Source: CAG-791 sp003447895 (lineage in GTDB: Bacteria; Bacillota; Clostridia; Lachnospirales; Lachnospiraceae). From it: a DNA stretch of 31,257 nt. Below the pieces are notes generated by a model. It had not been told where the DNA came from and ran no database searches. It was given only the letters and a program-made list of their open reading frames with translations. Below, in pieces: positions 7,430 through 15,800 of this stretch (position 1 is its first letter; the number at the start of each line of letters is the position of its first letter). Both the position numbers and the translations under genes were made by a program. Where the stretch lies: contig CAMOMX010000016.1 in NCBI GenBank assembly GCA_946620035.1, positions 1 through 31,257 of the forward strand. Direction: 5' to 3'.

Positions 7430-7579
7430 ATGCGTACAAGAATTACTTTATCCTGCACAGAGTGCAAACAGCGTAACTACAATACGACAAAGGACAAGAA
7501 GACTCATCCCGAGAGGATCGAGACAAAGAAATACTGCAGATTCTGCAAGAGACACACAACTCACAAAGAGACTAAATAA
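7430..7579 (+). CDS. rpmG: 50S ribosomal protein L33 (zinc-ribbon form)
   Basis: A 49-residue protein that I translated directly: MRTRITLSCTECKQRNY at the start, then CRFC and a Lys/His-rich tail. The two CxxC pairs (Cys9/Cys12 and Cys36/Cys39) mark the zinc-binding C+ type of L33, a small protein of the large subunit. GGAGGTG (7416-7422) precedes the ATG. As in many Firmicutes it stands directly upstream of secE and nusG, with 16 bases to secE. Confidence 0.93.
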   Translation: MRTRITLSCTECKQRNYNTTKDKKTHPERIETKKYCRFCKRHTTHKETK

Positions 7580-7595
7580 TAAGGAGTGAGGTCAT

Positions 7596-7817
7596 ATGAG
7601 CAGAGATGACAGTAAGGCCAAGGAGTCCAAGCTGAGCCTTTTCTGGAAGGGCGTAAAGACTGAGTTCAGGAAGATTATATGGCCGGACCGGGATACGCTC
7701 GTTAAGCAGCTGGTCGCGGTGCTGTGTGTTACGGTTATTTCCGCGCTGATCATCGCGGCAATCGATTTCGGCGCACAGAACCTGGTCGAATGGCTGACAA
7801 CACTGAAGCTGGGCTGA
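7596..7817 (+). CDS. secE: Preprotein translocase subunit SecE
   Basis: A 73-residue protein of the short Gram-positive SecE type, with a charged N-terminal part, the conserved amphipathic segment WKGVKTEFRKIIWPDRDTLVKQ, and one membrane helix (about 38-60). It clamps SecY in the SecYEG channel. It sits in the classic rpmG-secE-nusG order. GGAGTGAGG lies just before the ATG, and nusG follows after 36 bases. Confidence 0.95.
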   Translation: MSRDDSKAKESKLSLFWKGVKTEFRKIIWPDRDTLVKQLVAVLCVTVISALIIAAIDFGAQNLVEWLTTLKLG

Positions 7818-7853
7818 CGGTTGTCGGGAAGCTTATAAAGACGAGGTAAATCA

Positions 7854-8618
7854 ATGGCAGATAAGAATTTGGAACCCCGCAGCGGCGGTGTTCGGATCAA
7901 GTCCGGTGTGCTTCCGGGAGTCCGCGAGATCAGAAGGCCTGATTTTTCCAAGAAGGCAGCTGATATTGAGAAGGCGGAAGCTGACAGAGCACTGGGACGC
8001 GGCGAGGACACGGATGCGGCCGATGAGGCTGCCGTAAGGGCTTCGCTGGAGGCTCAGAAGTCCGGTGGTGAAGAAGAGCAGCTGGATGAAAGCGCGATCT
8101 CGGACGAGGCGCTTTGGTATGTGGCGCACACTTACTCCGGTTATGAGAATAAGGTAAAGACCAGCATTGAGAAGACCATTGAGAACCGCCATCTTGAGAA
8201 CCAGATTTTTGAGGTGCGTGTTCCCGTTGAGAACGTAGTGGAGGTCAAGAACGGCACCAGGAAGAATGTGTCCAAGAAGCTGTTCCCCGGCTATGTCCTT
8301 GTCAATATGGTCATGAACGACGATACATGGTACGTCGTCCGCAATACGCGCGGTGTGACGGGATTCGTCGGACCGGGAAGTAAACCCGTGCCGCTCACAG
8401 AGGCGGAGATGAAGCCTCTCGGCATTCAGGCCGGCAATGTGGTGGTCGATTTTGAGATCGGCGACTTCATCGAGGTAGTGGCCGGCGCATGGAAAGGAAC
8501 TGTGGGCAGAGTACAGAAGATCGACCTTAACAAGCAGACGGTCACGATCATCGTAGAAATGTACAGCAGTGACGTTCCCGTGACGATCAGCTATACGGAA
8601 GTGCGCAGGAAGAACTGA
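7854..8618 (+). CDS. nusG: Transcription elongation factor NusG with N-terminal extension
   Basis: A 254-residue protein. The NGN domain, which binds RNA polymerase beta', starts near Trp88 (ALWYVAHTYSGYENKV) and includes KLFPGYVLVNM and NTRGVTGFVG. The C-terminal KOW domain (about 200-254: FEIGDFIEVVAGAWKGTVGRV) is complete. NusG is normally about 175-185 residues, so residues 1-85 are extra: first a basic stretch with several prolines, then a polar, Ala- and acid-rich probably disordered segment. The extension has no internal Met, and the ATG at 7854 has GACGAGG seven bases upstream, so it appears genuinely translated. It lies in the secE-nusG-rplK operon and should modulate pausing and termination. 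Confidence 0.95.
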   Translation: MADKNLEPRSGGVRIKSGVLPGVREIRRPDFSKKAADIEKAEADRALGRGEDTDAADEAAVRASLEAQKSGGEEEQLDESAISDEALWYVAHTYSGYENKVKTSIEKTIENRHLENQIFEVRVPVENVVEVKNGTRKNVSKKLFPGYVLVNMVMNDDTWYVVRNTRGVTGFVGPGSKPVPLTEAEMKPLGIQAGNVVVDFEIGDFIEVVAGAWKGTVGRVQKIDLNKQTVTIIVEMYSSDVPVTISYTEVRRKN

Positions 8619-8652
8619 CGCGACAGCTGATCGGATCTGAAAACTATACAGA

Positions 8653-8733
8653 TATATAAGGCGGCTGTGCCGCCGAGTATATAGAACAGGCGGCGCGAGC
8701 CGTCATGACCGTGGGAGCAGCCCGCAGGGCTGC
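8653..8733 (+). promoter_or_regulatory. Hairpins in the nusG-rplK gap, possible L1-responsive leader
   Basis: The 140-base gap before rplK has two perfect hairpins: GGCGGC-TGT-GCCGCC (8660-8674), flanked on both sides by TATATA, and GCAGCCC-GCA-GGGCTGC (8717-8733), which ends 13 bases before the rplK ribosome binding site. L11-L1 operons are commonly autoregulated by L1 binding their leader, so this is a candidate site. I could not match a specific L1-binding consensus. No T tract follows either hairpin. Confidence 0.4.
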
Positions 8734-8758
8734 GCACATTACCACAAAGGAGGAAAAC

Positions 8759-9184
8759 ATGGCAAAGAAGGTAACTGGTTACATCAAATTGCAGATTCCG
8801 GCCGGCAAGGCAACTCCTGCTCCGCCGGTAGGTCCCGCACTTGGACAGCACGGCGTAAACATCATGGAGTTTACCAAGCAGTTCAATGCCAAGACTGCAG
8901 ACAAGGGCGATCTGATCATCCCCGTTGTCATCACTGTCTACTCTGACAGATCTTTCAGTTTCATCACAAAGACTCCGCCGGCAGCGGTCCTTCTCAAGAA
9001 GGCAGCTAACCTGCAGAAGGCATCCGGAGTTCCGAACAAGCAGAAGGTAGGTTCTGTTACCAAGGATCAGATCAAAGAGATCGCAGAACTGAAAATGCCT
9101 GACCTCAATGCAGCTTCTCTCGAGGCAGCAATGAGCATGATCGCAGGAACAGCCAGAAGCATGGGAATCACAGTAACAGAGTGA
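8759..9184 (+). CDS. rplK: 50S ribosomal protein L11
   Basis: A complete 141-residue L11 (MAKKVTGYIKLQIPAGKATPAPPVGPALGQHGVNIMEFTKQFNA). The proline-rich N-terminal part is the thiostrepton/RelA-relevant domain and the C-terminal half binds the GTPase-associated centre of 23S rRNA. I chose the ATG at 8759, with AAAGGAGG (8746-8753) in front, rather than upstream in-frame codons. rplA follows after 24 bases. Confidence 0.97.
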   Translation: MAKKVTGYIKLQIPAGKATPAPPVGPALGQHGVNIMEFTKQFNAKTADKGDLIIPVVITVYSDRSFSFITKTPPAAVLLKKAANLQKASGVPNKQKVGSVTKDQIKEIAELKMPDLNAASLEAAMSMIAGTARSMGITVTE

Positions 9185-9208
9185 GCTGTCACACAGGAGG
9201 AATAGAAG

Positions 9209-9898
9209 ATGAAACATGGTAAGAAATATGTGGAAGCTGCGAAGCTTGTAGATCGCAGCAAACTGTATGAGCCTGCAGAGGCGATCGCTCTTGCGAAGAA
9301 GACAGCAACTGCGAAATTTGATGAGACCGTTGAGATCCACATCCGCACAAGCTGCGACGGCCGTCACGCTGACCAGCAGATCCGCGGTGCGGTAGTACTT
9401 CCCGCAGGCACAGGTAAGAAGGTCAGAGTTCTGGTCTTCGCAAAGGGTGCAAAGCTGGATGAGGCACAGGCAGCAGGCGCTGATTATGTCGGCGGCCAGG
9501 AGCTCCTTCCCAAGATCCAGAACGAGGGATGGCTTGATTTCGACGTAGTTGTTGCTACACCTGACATGATGAGCGTTGTCGGACGTCTCGGTCGTGTCCT
9601 TGGACCGAAGGGCCTTATGCCCAACCCCAAGGCCGGCACAGTAACCATGGATGTCACAAAGGCAATCAACGATATCAAAGCCGGTAAGATTGAGTACAGA
9701 CTGGACAAGTCCAACATCATCCACTGCCCGATCGGCAAGGCTTCCTTCACAGAGGAGCAGCTCATGGAAAACTATGACGCACTGATGGCAGCTATCGTCA
9801 AGGCGAAACCCGCTGCAGTCAAGGGTCAGTATCTCAAGAGCATCTCGATCGCGACCAGCATGGGCCCCGGCGTCAAGGTTATTGCTAACCGCTATTAA
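9209..9898 (+). CDS. rplA: 50S ribosomal protein L1
   Basis: A complete 229-residue L1 with family motifs RTSCDGRHADQQIRGAVVLPAGTGK, GGQELLPKIQNEGWLDFDVVVATPDMM and LGRVLGPKGLMPNPKAGTVT. It forms the L1 stalk of the large subunit and is usually the translational repressor of its own operon. The transcript ends 12 bases later in a strong terminator, so rplA closes this unit instead of running on into rplJ. Confidence 0.97.
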   Translation: MKHGKKYVEAAKLVDRSKLYEPAEAIALAKKTATAKFDETVEIHIRTSCDGRHADQQIRGAVVLPAGTGKKVRVLVFAKGAKLDEAQAAGADYVGGQELLPKIQNEGWLDFDVVVATPDMMSVVGRLGRVLGPKGLMPNPKAGTVTMDVTKAINDIKAGKIEYRLDKSNIIHCPIGKASFTEEQLMENYDALMAAIVKAKPAAVKGQYLKSISIATSMGPGVKVIANRY

Positions 9899-9909
9899 GA
9901 AAAAGAGTA

Positions 9910-9940
9910 AAAGGAGTTCCGCGTGAACTCCTTTTTCTTT
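9910..9940 (+). terminator. Terminator after rplA
   Basis: AAAAGGAGTTC (9910-9920) pairs perfectly with GAACTCCTTTT (9926-9936) around a 5-base loop, followed by TCTTTC. It separates rplKA from the genes downstream. Confidence 0.9.
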
Positions 9941-9967
9941 CGTATAAGGGAATGTAAGGTGAGAAAA

Positions 9968-11209
9968 ATGGTTTACAAACGTGGTATCCGCCGCAGGATT
10001 CTCGGGAGCTTTGCGGCTGCGGCCCTGATCGCAACCGTCTGTCTTCCCGCGAGGGGGTTCGCGGCACAGACCAGTAAGGACGTTGTCGAATCGGGCGCTG
10101 AAACGATCCTGGATGCCGCTGAGAGCACTGCGGACAAGCTCGAGGAGGAGATGAGAGATCCCGAAAAAGGGGATTTTGTTCTCTCGTCCTCCGGAAAAAT
10201 CCTGGAGCGGTCACAGGGCAAATGGGTCCTTCCCAAAGAAAGCGCGGATCCTGAAGGCCGGTTTACGATCGTCTTTACGGGGGACATCATCTTCGACAGA
10301 GGCCAGAACCCCTGGGTGGCGAGCGCGTATTCGGACGGGATCGGGACGTGTTTTGATGAAGATTCCCTGAAGATCATGAGAGAAGCGGATTTTCTTGTGG
10401 TAAACAACGAATTTGCTTACACGGACGGCGGAAGTCCCATTCCGAACAAGAAATTTACCTTCCGCTGCCCGCCGGAGACGGCGGAGTGGCTGGATGAAAT
10501 CGGGACGGACATCGCCGCGCTGGCAAATAACCATATTTACGATTACGGCGAAGAGGGGATCCTCGACACTTTCGACACACTGGACGAAGTGGGGATTCCG
10601 TATATCGGCGCGGGTCGCGACCTCTCGGAGGCGCATAAGCCGGCCTATCTGATCGCGGACGGAACGATCACGGCGATCCTGAACGCGACGGAGATCGAGC
10701 GATATGAGAATCCGGAGACCAGAGGGGCGGAGGAAGACAGCCCGGGCGTCTTCAGGTGTCTCGATGACGAGGACCTCTGCGAGCAGGTGCGGGAAGCCAA
10801 AGAGCATGCGGACCTGGTCATCGTGTTTGTCCACTGGGGGACGGAACTGATGCCGGCCGCGGAAGAGAGCCAGATCTCGAAGGCGGAGGACCTGGCCGAA
10901 GCCGGCGCGGACCTGATCGTCGGCGCGCATCCCCATGTTCTTCAGAATATTGAGTACGTGAACGGCGTGCCCGTCTTTTACAGTCTCGGAAACTATTTCT
11001 TCAGCGCGTCCACCAGGGACAGCGGCGTACTCCGGGTGACGGTCGATACGAAAGAGAGGGCGCTCTCCTCCCTTCAGTTTATCCCTATGCAGCAGCGCCA
11101 GGGCGTCAAAACATTGTATGACGGGGAGAAAGAGAGAGTACTGGATACAATGAGAAGCCTGTCGCCGGGTGTGAACATTGATGAAGAGGGCTATTTTGAA
11201 GAGGAATGA
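9968..11209 (+). CDS. CapA-family secreted metallophosphatase
   Basis: A protein of about 413 residues with an N-terminal signal or anchor helix (RRRILGSFAAAALIATVCLP, likely cleaved near AFAA-QT), a polar linker, and a CapA/PGA_cap domain (about 95-385). The metal-binding motifs of the calcineurin-like fold are visible: FTGDIIFDR, NNEF, LANNHIYDYG, FVHWG, GAHPHVLQ and SLGNYFF. Family members are linked to poly-gamma-glutamate capsule or other envelope functions, but no other pgs/cap genes are here, so the substrate is uncertain. I chose the ATG at 9968, with AAGGTGAG just upstream; the frame extends back to 9923 but that start lies inside the rplA terminator. The gene separates rplA from rplJ, an unusual place. 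Confidence 0.85.
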   Translation: MVYKRGIRRRILGSFAAAALIATVCLPARGFAAQTSKDVVESGAETILDAAESTADKLEEEMRDPEKGDFVLSSSGKILERSQGKWVLPKESADPEGRFTIVFTGDIIFDRGQNPWVASAYSDGIGTCFDEDSLKIMREADFLVVNNEFAYTDGGSPIPNKKFTFRCPPETAEWLDEIGTDIAALANNHIYDYGEEGILDTFDTLDEVGIPYIGAGRDLSEAHKPAYLIADGTITAILNATEIERYENPETRGAEEDSPGVFRCLDDEDLCEQVREAKEHADLVIVFVHWGTELMPAAEESQISKAEDLAEAGADLIVGAHPHVLQNIEYVNGVPVFYSLGNYFFSASTRDSGVLRVTVDTKERALSSLQFIPMQQRQGVKTLYDGEKERVLDTMRSLSPGVNIDEEGYFEEE

Positions 11210-11284
11210 GCCTTAGGGGCTTGCTATTTTGGCAAAATCCCGGCGATCCCGGAGAAAATCTTTCCCAAAAAGGGAAGCGGGGGC

Positions 11285-11313
11285 TTGACAGAGAGAAAAT
11301 ATAGTGATAAGGT
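11285..11313 (+). promoter_or_regulatory. Promoter of the rplJL unit
   Basis: A perfect -35 TTGACA (11285-11290) and a -10 TAAGGT (11308-11313) are 17 bases apart, 75 bases after the capA-like gene. A transcript from here would start with the L10 leader. Confidence 0.75.
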
Positions 11314-11330
11314 ATCAAAGGTTATAAGCC

Positions 11331-11463
11331 AAGCCGAAGACAGCAGGTGCCGCAAGGCGTAAAGAGTTTCTGCCTGCCGAGGATGTGGATCGATGTGAGG
11401 ATGCAGAGATGCGTCTTTACGGATTTCGAGTTTTATCCCTGTCTTTGCGAAGACAGGGTTTTT
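11331..11463 (+). ncRNA. L10 leader with intrinsic attenuator
   Basis: This resembles the L10(L12) autoregulatory leader known upstream of rplJ in Firmicutes: CCGAAGACAGCAGG, the GCC-GCAA-GGC hairpin, and TGCCTGCCGAGGA. It ends in a strong terminator, CCCTGTCTT (11437-11445) with AAGACAGGG (11450-11458), a TGCG loop and five T's. AAGACAG at 11337-11343 is complementary to CTGTCTT in the terminator's left arm, so an antiterminator can form. In the known mechanism, surplus L10-L12 binds the leader and favours termination. Confidence 0.85.
11437..11463 (+). terminator. Attenuator terminator in the rplJ leader
   Basis: A 9-bp perfect stem with a 4-base loop, directly followed by a T run (11459-11463). 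It lies 38 bases before the rplJ start, so it must be conditional. See the L10 leader entry for the competing pairing. Confidence 0.85.
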
Positions 11464-11501
11464 CTTCGTTTCGGCTCCAAAATCTTAAAGGAGGTAACAT
11501 A

Positions 11502-12026
11502 ATGGCAAAGGTTGAATTGAAACAGCCGATCGTCAAGGAAATTTCCGCAGCGATCGAAGGCGCTCAGTCCGTGGTTCTTGTTGACCACAGAGGACTGACA
11601 GTTCAGCAGGACACAGAGCTCCGCAAACAGCTCCGCGAAGCAGGTGTAACTTATAAAGTTTATAAGAACACCATGATGAATTTCGCTTTCAAGGGCACAG
11701 ACTGCGAAGGTCTTTCCGATCTGCTTAACGGTCCCAGCGCACTGGCAGTTTCCAAGGAAGACGCTACAGCACCTGCCCGCATTCTTTGCGAGTTTGCTAA
11801 GAAGGCTGACAAGCTTGAGATCAAGGGCGGCGTTGTGGAAGGTAAGGTAATGGATACCGCAGCACTCGGTGAGGTTGCGAAGGTTCCGTCCAGAGAGGTT
11901 CTGCTCGGCAGACTGTTCGGCAGCTGGCAGGCTCCGATCTCCAGCTTCGCGCGCGTCATCAAGCAGATCGCGGAGAAGGATGGCGAGGCAGCTCCCGCAG
12001 AGGCAGAGGCTCCCGCAGAGGCATAA
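11502..12026 (+). CDS. rplJ: 50S ribosomal protein L10
   Basis: A 174-residue L10, the base of the L12 stalk. It shows LKQPIVKEISAAIEGAQSVVLVDHRGLTVQQDTELRKQLREAGVTYKVYKNTMMNFA and a C-terminal helix that binds L12 dimers. I chose the ATG at 11502 because AAAGGAGG stands 7-8 bases upstream and family homology begins there; the frame opens earlier, inside the leader. The extreme C-terminus is an Ala/Glu/Pro repeat (EAAPAEAEAPAEA), common in this phylum. Confidence 0.97.
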   Translation: MAKVELKQPIVKEISAAIEGAQSVVLVDHRGLTVQQDTELRKQLREAGVTYKVYKNTMMNFAFKGTDCEGLSDLLNGPSALAVSKEDATAPARILCEFAKKADKLEIKGGVVEGKVMDTAALGEVAKVPSREVLLGRLFGSWQAPISSFARVIKQIAEKDGEAAPAEAEAPAEA

Positions 12027-12092
12027 TTCTTCTGCAGACATTCTCTATTTTAGAAGTTTTATTTCAAATTCATTTACACGGAGGTAAATACA

Positions 12093-12464
12093 ATGGCAAA
12101 GTTAACAAATGCTGAGATCATCGATGCGATCAAAGAGCTTACTGTTCTGGAACTGAATGAGCTGGTTAAGGCTTGCGAAGAGGAATTTGGCGTATCCGCA
12201 GCTGCAGGTGTTGCAGTAGTAGCGGCAGGCCCTGCTGAGGCAGTTGAAGAGAAGACTGAGTTTGACGTTGAGCTGACAAGCTTCGGCGCTCAGAAGATCA
12301 AGGTTATCAAGGTTGTCCGTGAGATCACCGGCCTTGGCCTGAAGGAAGCTAAGGAAGCAGTTGAGGGCGCTCCGAAGGTAATCAAAGAGGCAGTTGCCAA
12401 GGATGAGGCTGAGCAGATCAAGGCTAAGCTCGAGGAAGTCGGAGCTACTGTTACAATCAAGTAA
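12093..12464 (+). CDS. rplL: 50S ribosomal protein L7/L12
   Basis: A complete 123-residue L12. It has the N-terminal dimerisation segment (LTNAEIIDAIKELTVLELNELVKACEEEFGV), an Ala-rich hinge and the conserved C-terminal factor-binding domain (EFDVELTSFGAQKIKVIKVVREITGLGLKEAKEAVEGAP). It recruits translation GTPases such as the EF-G and EF-Tu encoded downstream. It lies 66 bases after rplJ behind a GGAGG site. Confidence 0.98.
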   Translation: MAKLTNAEIIDAIKELTVLELNELVKACEEEFGVSAAAGVAVVAAGPAEAVEEKTEFDVELTSFGAQKIKVIKVVREITGLGLKEAKEAVEGAPKVIKEAVAKDEAEQIKAKLEEVGATVTIK

Positions 12465-12486
12465 TAAAGCTTATTTCTTCTGTGAA

Positions 12487-12607
12487 GGCGCGCTGCGCCA
12501 ATGCACCTGCTGAGAAGAGACCGGATTCGGTTTCCCGGCAGGTAGTCAAATCTTTGAATTGTTCTGAAAGAGTCCGGCTGTCCTGTGAAAAGGACGGCCG
12601 GATTTCC
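12487..12607 (+). terminator. Hairpin cluster after rplL, probable (partial) terminator
   Basis: Three hairpins follow rplL: GGCGC-GCT-GCGCC (12487-12499); CCTGC/GCAGG (12506-12510 with 12538-12542) enclosing a GAGACCG/CGGTTTC stem; and a 12-bp stem, 12573-12584 with 12591-12602, followed by only a weak T stretch. The third is the most terminator-like. Partial termination here would reduce rpoBC transcription relative to rplJL, as known for the rplL-rpoB gap in Escherichia coli. Confidence 0.55.
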
Positions 12608-12693
12608 TGTAATCGCGGTTGAGTTTCAGCTCGGGAGCTTGTAAAATTAATACTTCGTTTACAAATTCGTTGACAAATTTTAAAAAATAATTA

Positions 12694-12722
12694 TTGACTA
12701 CTGGAGAATGCGGTGATATCAT
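12694..12722 (+). promoter_or_regulatory. Promoter of rpoBC
   Basis: The -35 TTGACT (12694-12699) and -10 TATCAT (12717-12722) are exactly 17 bases apart within an A/T-rich block of a 387-base intergenic region. A second TTGACA (12670-12675) upstream lacks a good partner. Transcripts would begin about 120 bases before rpoB. Confidence 0.7.
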
Positions 12723-12740
12723 ATTATTCGCATCTTTTTT

Positions 12741-12802
12741 GCGTGCCGAGTTTTTGTGCTGCCCGAAAATGGGTAATGCCTGAAAACAGCTTGCTCGGAC
12801 GC
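12741..12802 (+). ncRNA. Candidate structured rpoB leader RNA
   Basis: Downstream of the rpoB promoter a nested fold is possible. GCGTGCCGAG (12741-12750) pairs with CTCGGACGC (12794-12802) with one bulged G. Inside are GCTG/CAGC and a small CCC-GAAAAT-GGG hairpin, with A/T-rich joining segments. The arrangement (an outer stem closing an internal loop plus nested helix) looks like a cis-regulatory RNA more than a terminator, and no T tract follows. I do not recognise the family. Lacto-rpoB is a known rpoB leader class in another order, but I cannot claim identity. Confidence 0.45.
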
Positions 12803-12851
12803 GCACAGACACATTTTCTATAGATTTCATATTATTCATGGGGTGAACCAG

Positions 12852-15800
12852 ATGGAAAAAAACAGGATACATCCTACAGGTGAAGGCAAAAGCGTACGAA
12901 TGAGCTACCAGCGTCAGAAAGAAGTACTGCCGATGCCCAACCTGATCGAAGTGCAGACTGATTCTTATAAATGGTTTCTTGAGAAGGGTCTGCAGGAGGT
13001 CTTTGACGATATCTCACCGATCGAGGACTTCAGCGGCAAGCTGAGTCTTTCGTTTATCAGTTACAGGCTCTGCGAAGACAAGGTGAAATATTCCATCGAG
13101 AAGTGCAAGGAACGCGATGCTACGTATGCCGCGCCTCTCATGGTCAAAGTGCGCCTTTTCGATAAGGAAAACAACAAGGAGATTGAAGAGCATGAGATCT
13201 TCATGGGCGATCTCCCTCTGATGACACGCACCGGAACCTTCGTGATCAACGGAGCAGAGCGTGTTATCGTAAGCCAGCTGGTTCGTTCTCCCGGCATTTA
13301 TTACGGAATTGACCAGGATAAATTCGGCAAAAAACTGTTCTCCTGCACAGTGATCCCCAACAGGGGCGCATGGCTTGAGTACGAGACTGACGCAAACGAT
13401 ATTTTCTATGTAAGAGTAGACCGCACCAGGAAGGTTCCTGTGACGGTTCTTATTCGTGCGCTCGGATACGGGACAAATGAAGAGATCCTCGATCTCTTCG
13501 GCGATGAGCCCAAGATCCGCGGAAGCTTCACAAAGGACTTCGCGAGCAGCTATGAGACAGGTCTTCTGGAACTCTACAAGAAGATCCGTCCCGGCGAGCC
13601 GCTCTCTCTCGAGAGCGCTGACAGCCTGATCAACGCCATGTTCTTTGACTCCCGCCGCTATGACCTTGCCAAGGTGGGCAGATATAAGTTCAATAAGAAA
13701 CTTGCTTTCCGGAACAGGATCAAGGGACACGTCCTCGCGGAGGATGTCGTCGATGAATACAACGGCGATATTCTCGGAACAGCCGGACAGGAAGTCACCA
13801 AGGAGATGGCGGACCTGATCCAGAATTCCGCGATCCCTTATGTATGGATCCGCACAGAAGAGCGAAATGTCAAGGTCATCAGCAACCTGATGGTCGATAT
13901 CACACACTATGTGGACTGCGTTCCCGAGGAACTGGGGATCACAGAGCAGGTCTATTACCCGACGCTCCGTGAGATCCTCATGCAGTACAGTGACAACGAG
14001 GATCCCGACGCACTGGCAAATGCCCTTAAGAGAAGTGTGCATGAGCTGATCCCCAAGCACATTACAAAGGAAGACATCCTCGCTTCCATCAACTACAACA
14101 TTCATCTGGAGTACGGCATCGGAAACAGCGATGACATCGATCACCTGGGCAACAGAAGGATCCGCAGTGTCGGCGAACTTCTTCAGAACCAGTACAGGAT
14201 CGGCCTTTCCAGAATGGAGAGAGTTGTCCGCGAGAGAATGACAACACACGACAACAGCACCGAGATCTCCGCGCAGGGCCTCATCAATATCAAGCCCGTT
14301 CAGGCGGCGGTCAAGGAGTTCTTCGGATCCTCGCAGCTGTCCCAGTTCATGGATCAGAACAACCCCCTCGGTGAGCTGACCCATAAGAGACGTCTCTCCG
14401 CACTGGGTCCCGGCGGACTTTCCAGAGACCGCGCCGGATTCGAGGTTCGAGACGTCCACTACACACATTACGGAAGAATGTGCCCGATCGAGACACCGGA
14501 AGGTCCCAACATCGGACTGATCAACTCCCTGGCAAGCTATGCGCGCATCAACGAGTATGGCTTTATTGAGGCACCCTACAGAAAGGTTGACCGCTCAGAC
14601 AGAAATAACCCCCGCGTCACGGACGAAGTTGTCTATATGACCGCGGATGAAGAGGATAATTACCATGTAGCGCAGGCGAATACGCTTCTCGATGAAGAGG
14701 GATACTTCGTGGAGAACAACGTATCCGGCCGCTATAAGACGGAAACTTCTTCCTATAACAAGTCCGCGTTTGAGTACATGGACGTCTCCCCCAGAATGGT
14801 ATTCTCTGTGGCGACATCCCTGGTTCCTTTCCTTCAGAATGATGACGCGAACCGCGCTCTGATGGGATCCAACATGCAGAGACAGGCAGTTCCGCTTCTG
14901 ACAACAGAGGCTCCCGCGGTCGGAACCGGCATGGAAGCGAAGGCGGCCCGTGACTCGGGCGTCTGCGTGATCTCCCCGAAGGCGGGTATCGTTGACTTTG
15001 TCGACGCGACCACGATCAGGATGAGATACGACGACGGAACGAAGGAGGAGATCCACCTCTCCAAGTTCGAGCGCTCCAACCAGAGCAACTGCTATAACCA
15101 GAAGCCGATCGTCTTTACCGGAGAGAGAGTAAAGGCCGGACAGATCATCGCGGACGGACCTTCCACCTGCAACGGTGAGCTGGCACTCGGAAAGAACCCG
15201 CTGATCGGTTTCATGACATGGGAAGGCTACAACTACGAGGACGCCGTTCTTCTGAGCGAGCGCCTCGTCAGAGATGATGTCTATACCTCCGTCCACATCG
15301 AAGAGTATGACTGTGAGGCGAGAGATACAAAGCTTGGCGCTGAAGAGATCACAAGAGATGTTCCCGGCGTCGGCGAAGAGGCCCTGAAGGACCTCGACGA
15401 CATGGGAATCATCCGCATCGGCGCGGAAGTCCGCGCAGGGGACATCCTGGTAGGAAAGGTTACCCCCAAGGGTGAGACGGAGCTCACGGCGGAAGAGAAA
15501 CTCCTTCGCGCGATCTTCGGTGAAAAGGCGAGAGAAGTGCGTGACACATCCCTCAAGGTTCCTCACGGTGAATACGGAATCATCGTCGACACCAAGGTCT
15601 TCGAGCGCGAGAACGGAGATGAGCTGAGCCCCGGCGTGAACAAGGCAGTCAGGATCTACATCGCCCAGAAGAGAAAGATCTCGGTAGGCGATAAGATGGC
15701 AGGACGTCACGGAAACAAGGGTGTCGTCTCCCGCGTTCTTCCCATCGAGGACATGCCTTATCTGCCCAACGGACGCCCCCTGGATATCGTTCTGAATCCC

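Noticed and set aside
7317..7589. A 90-codon plus-strand frame overlapping rpmG
   Set aside because: It is in another frame, starts inside the promoter, and covers the clear L33 gene at 7430-7579.
14310..14450. Possible rifampicin-resistance substitution in RpoB
   Set aside because: The key Asp, His and Ser residues of the rifampicin region are the usual ones; the Gly and Leu differences from E. coli look like ordinary divergence.
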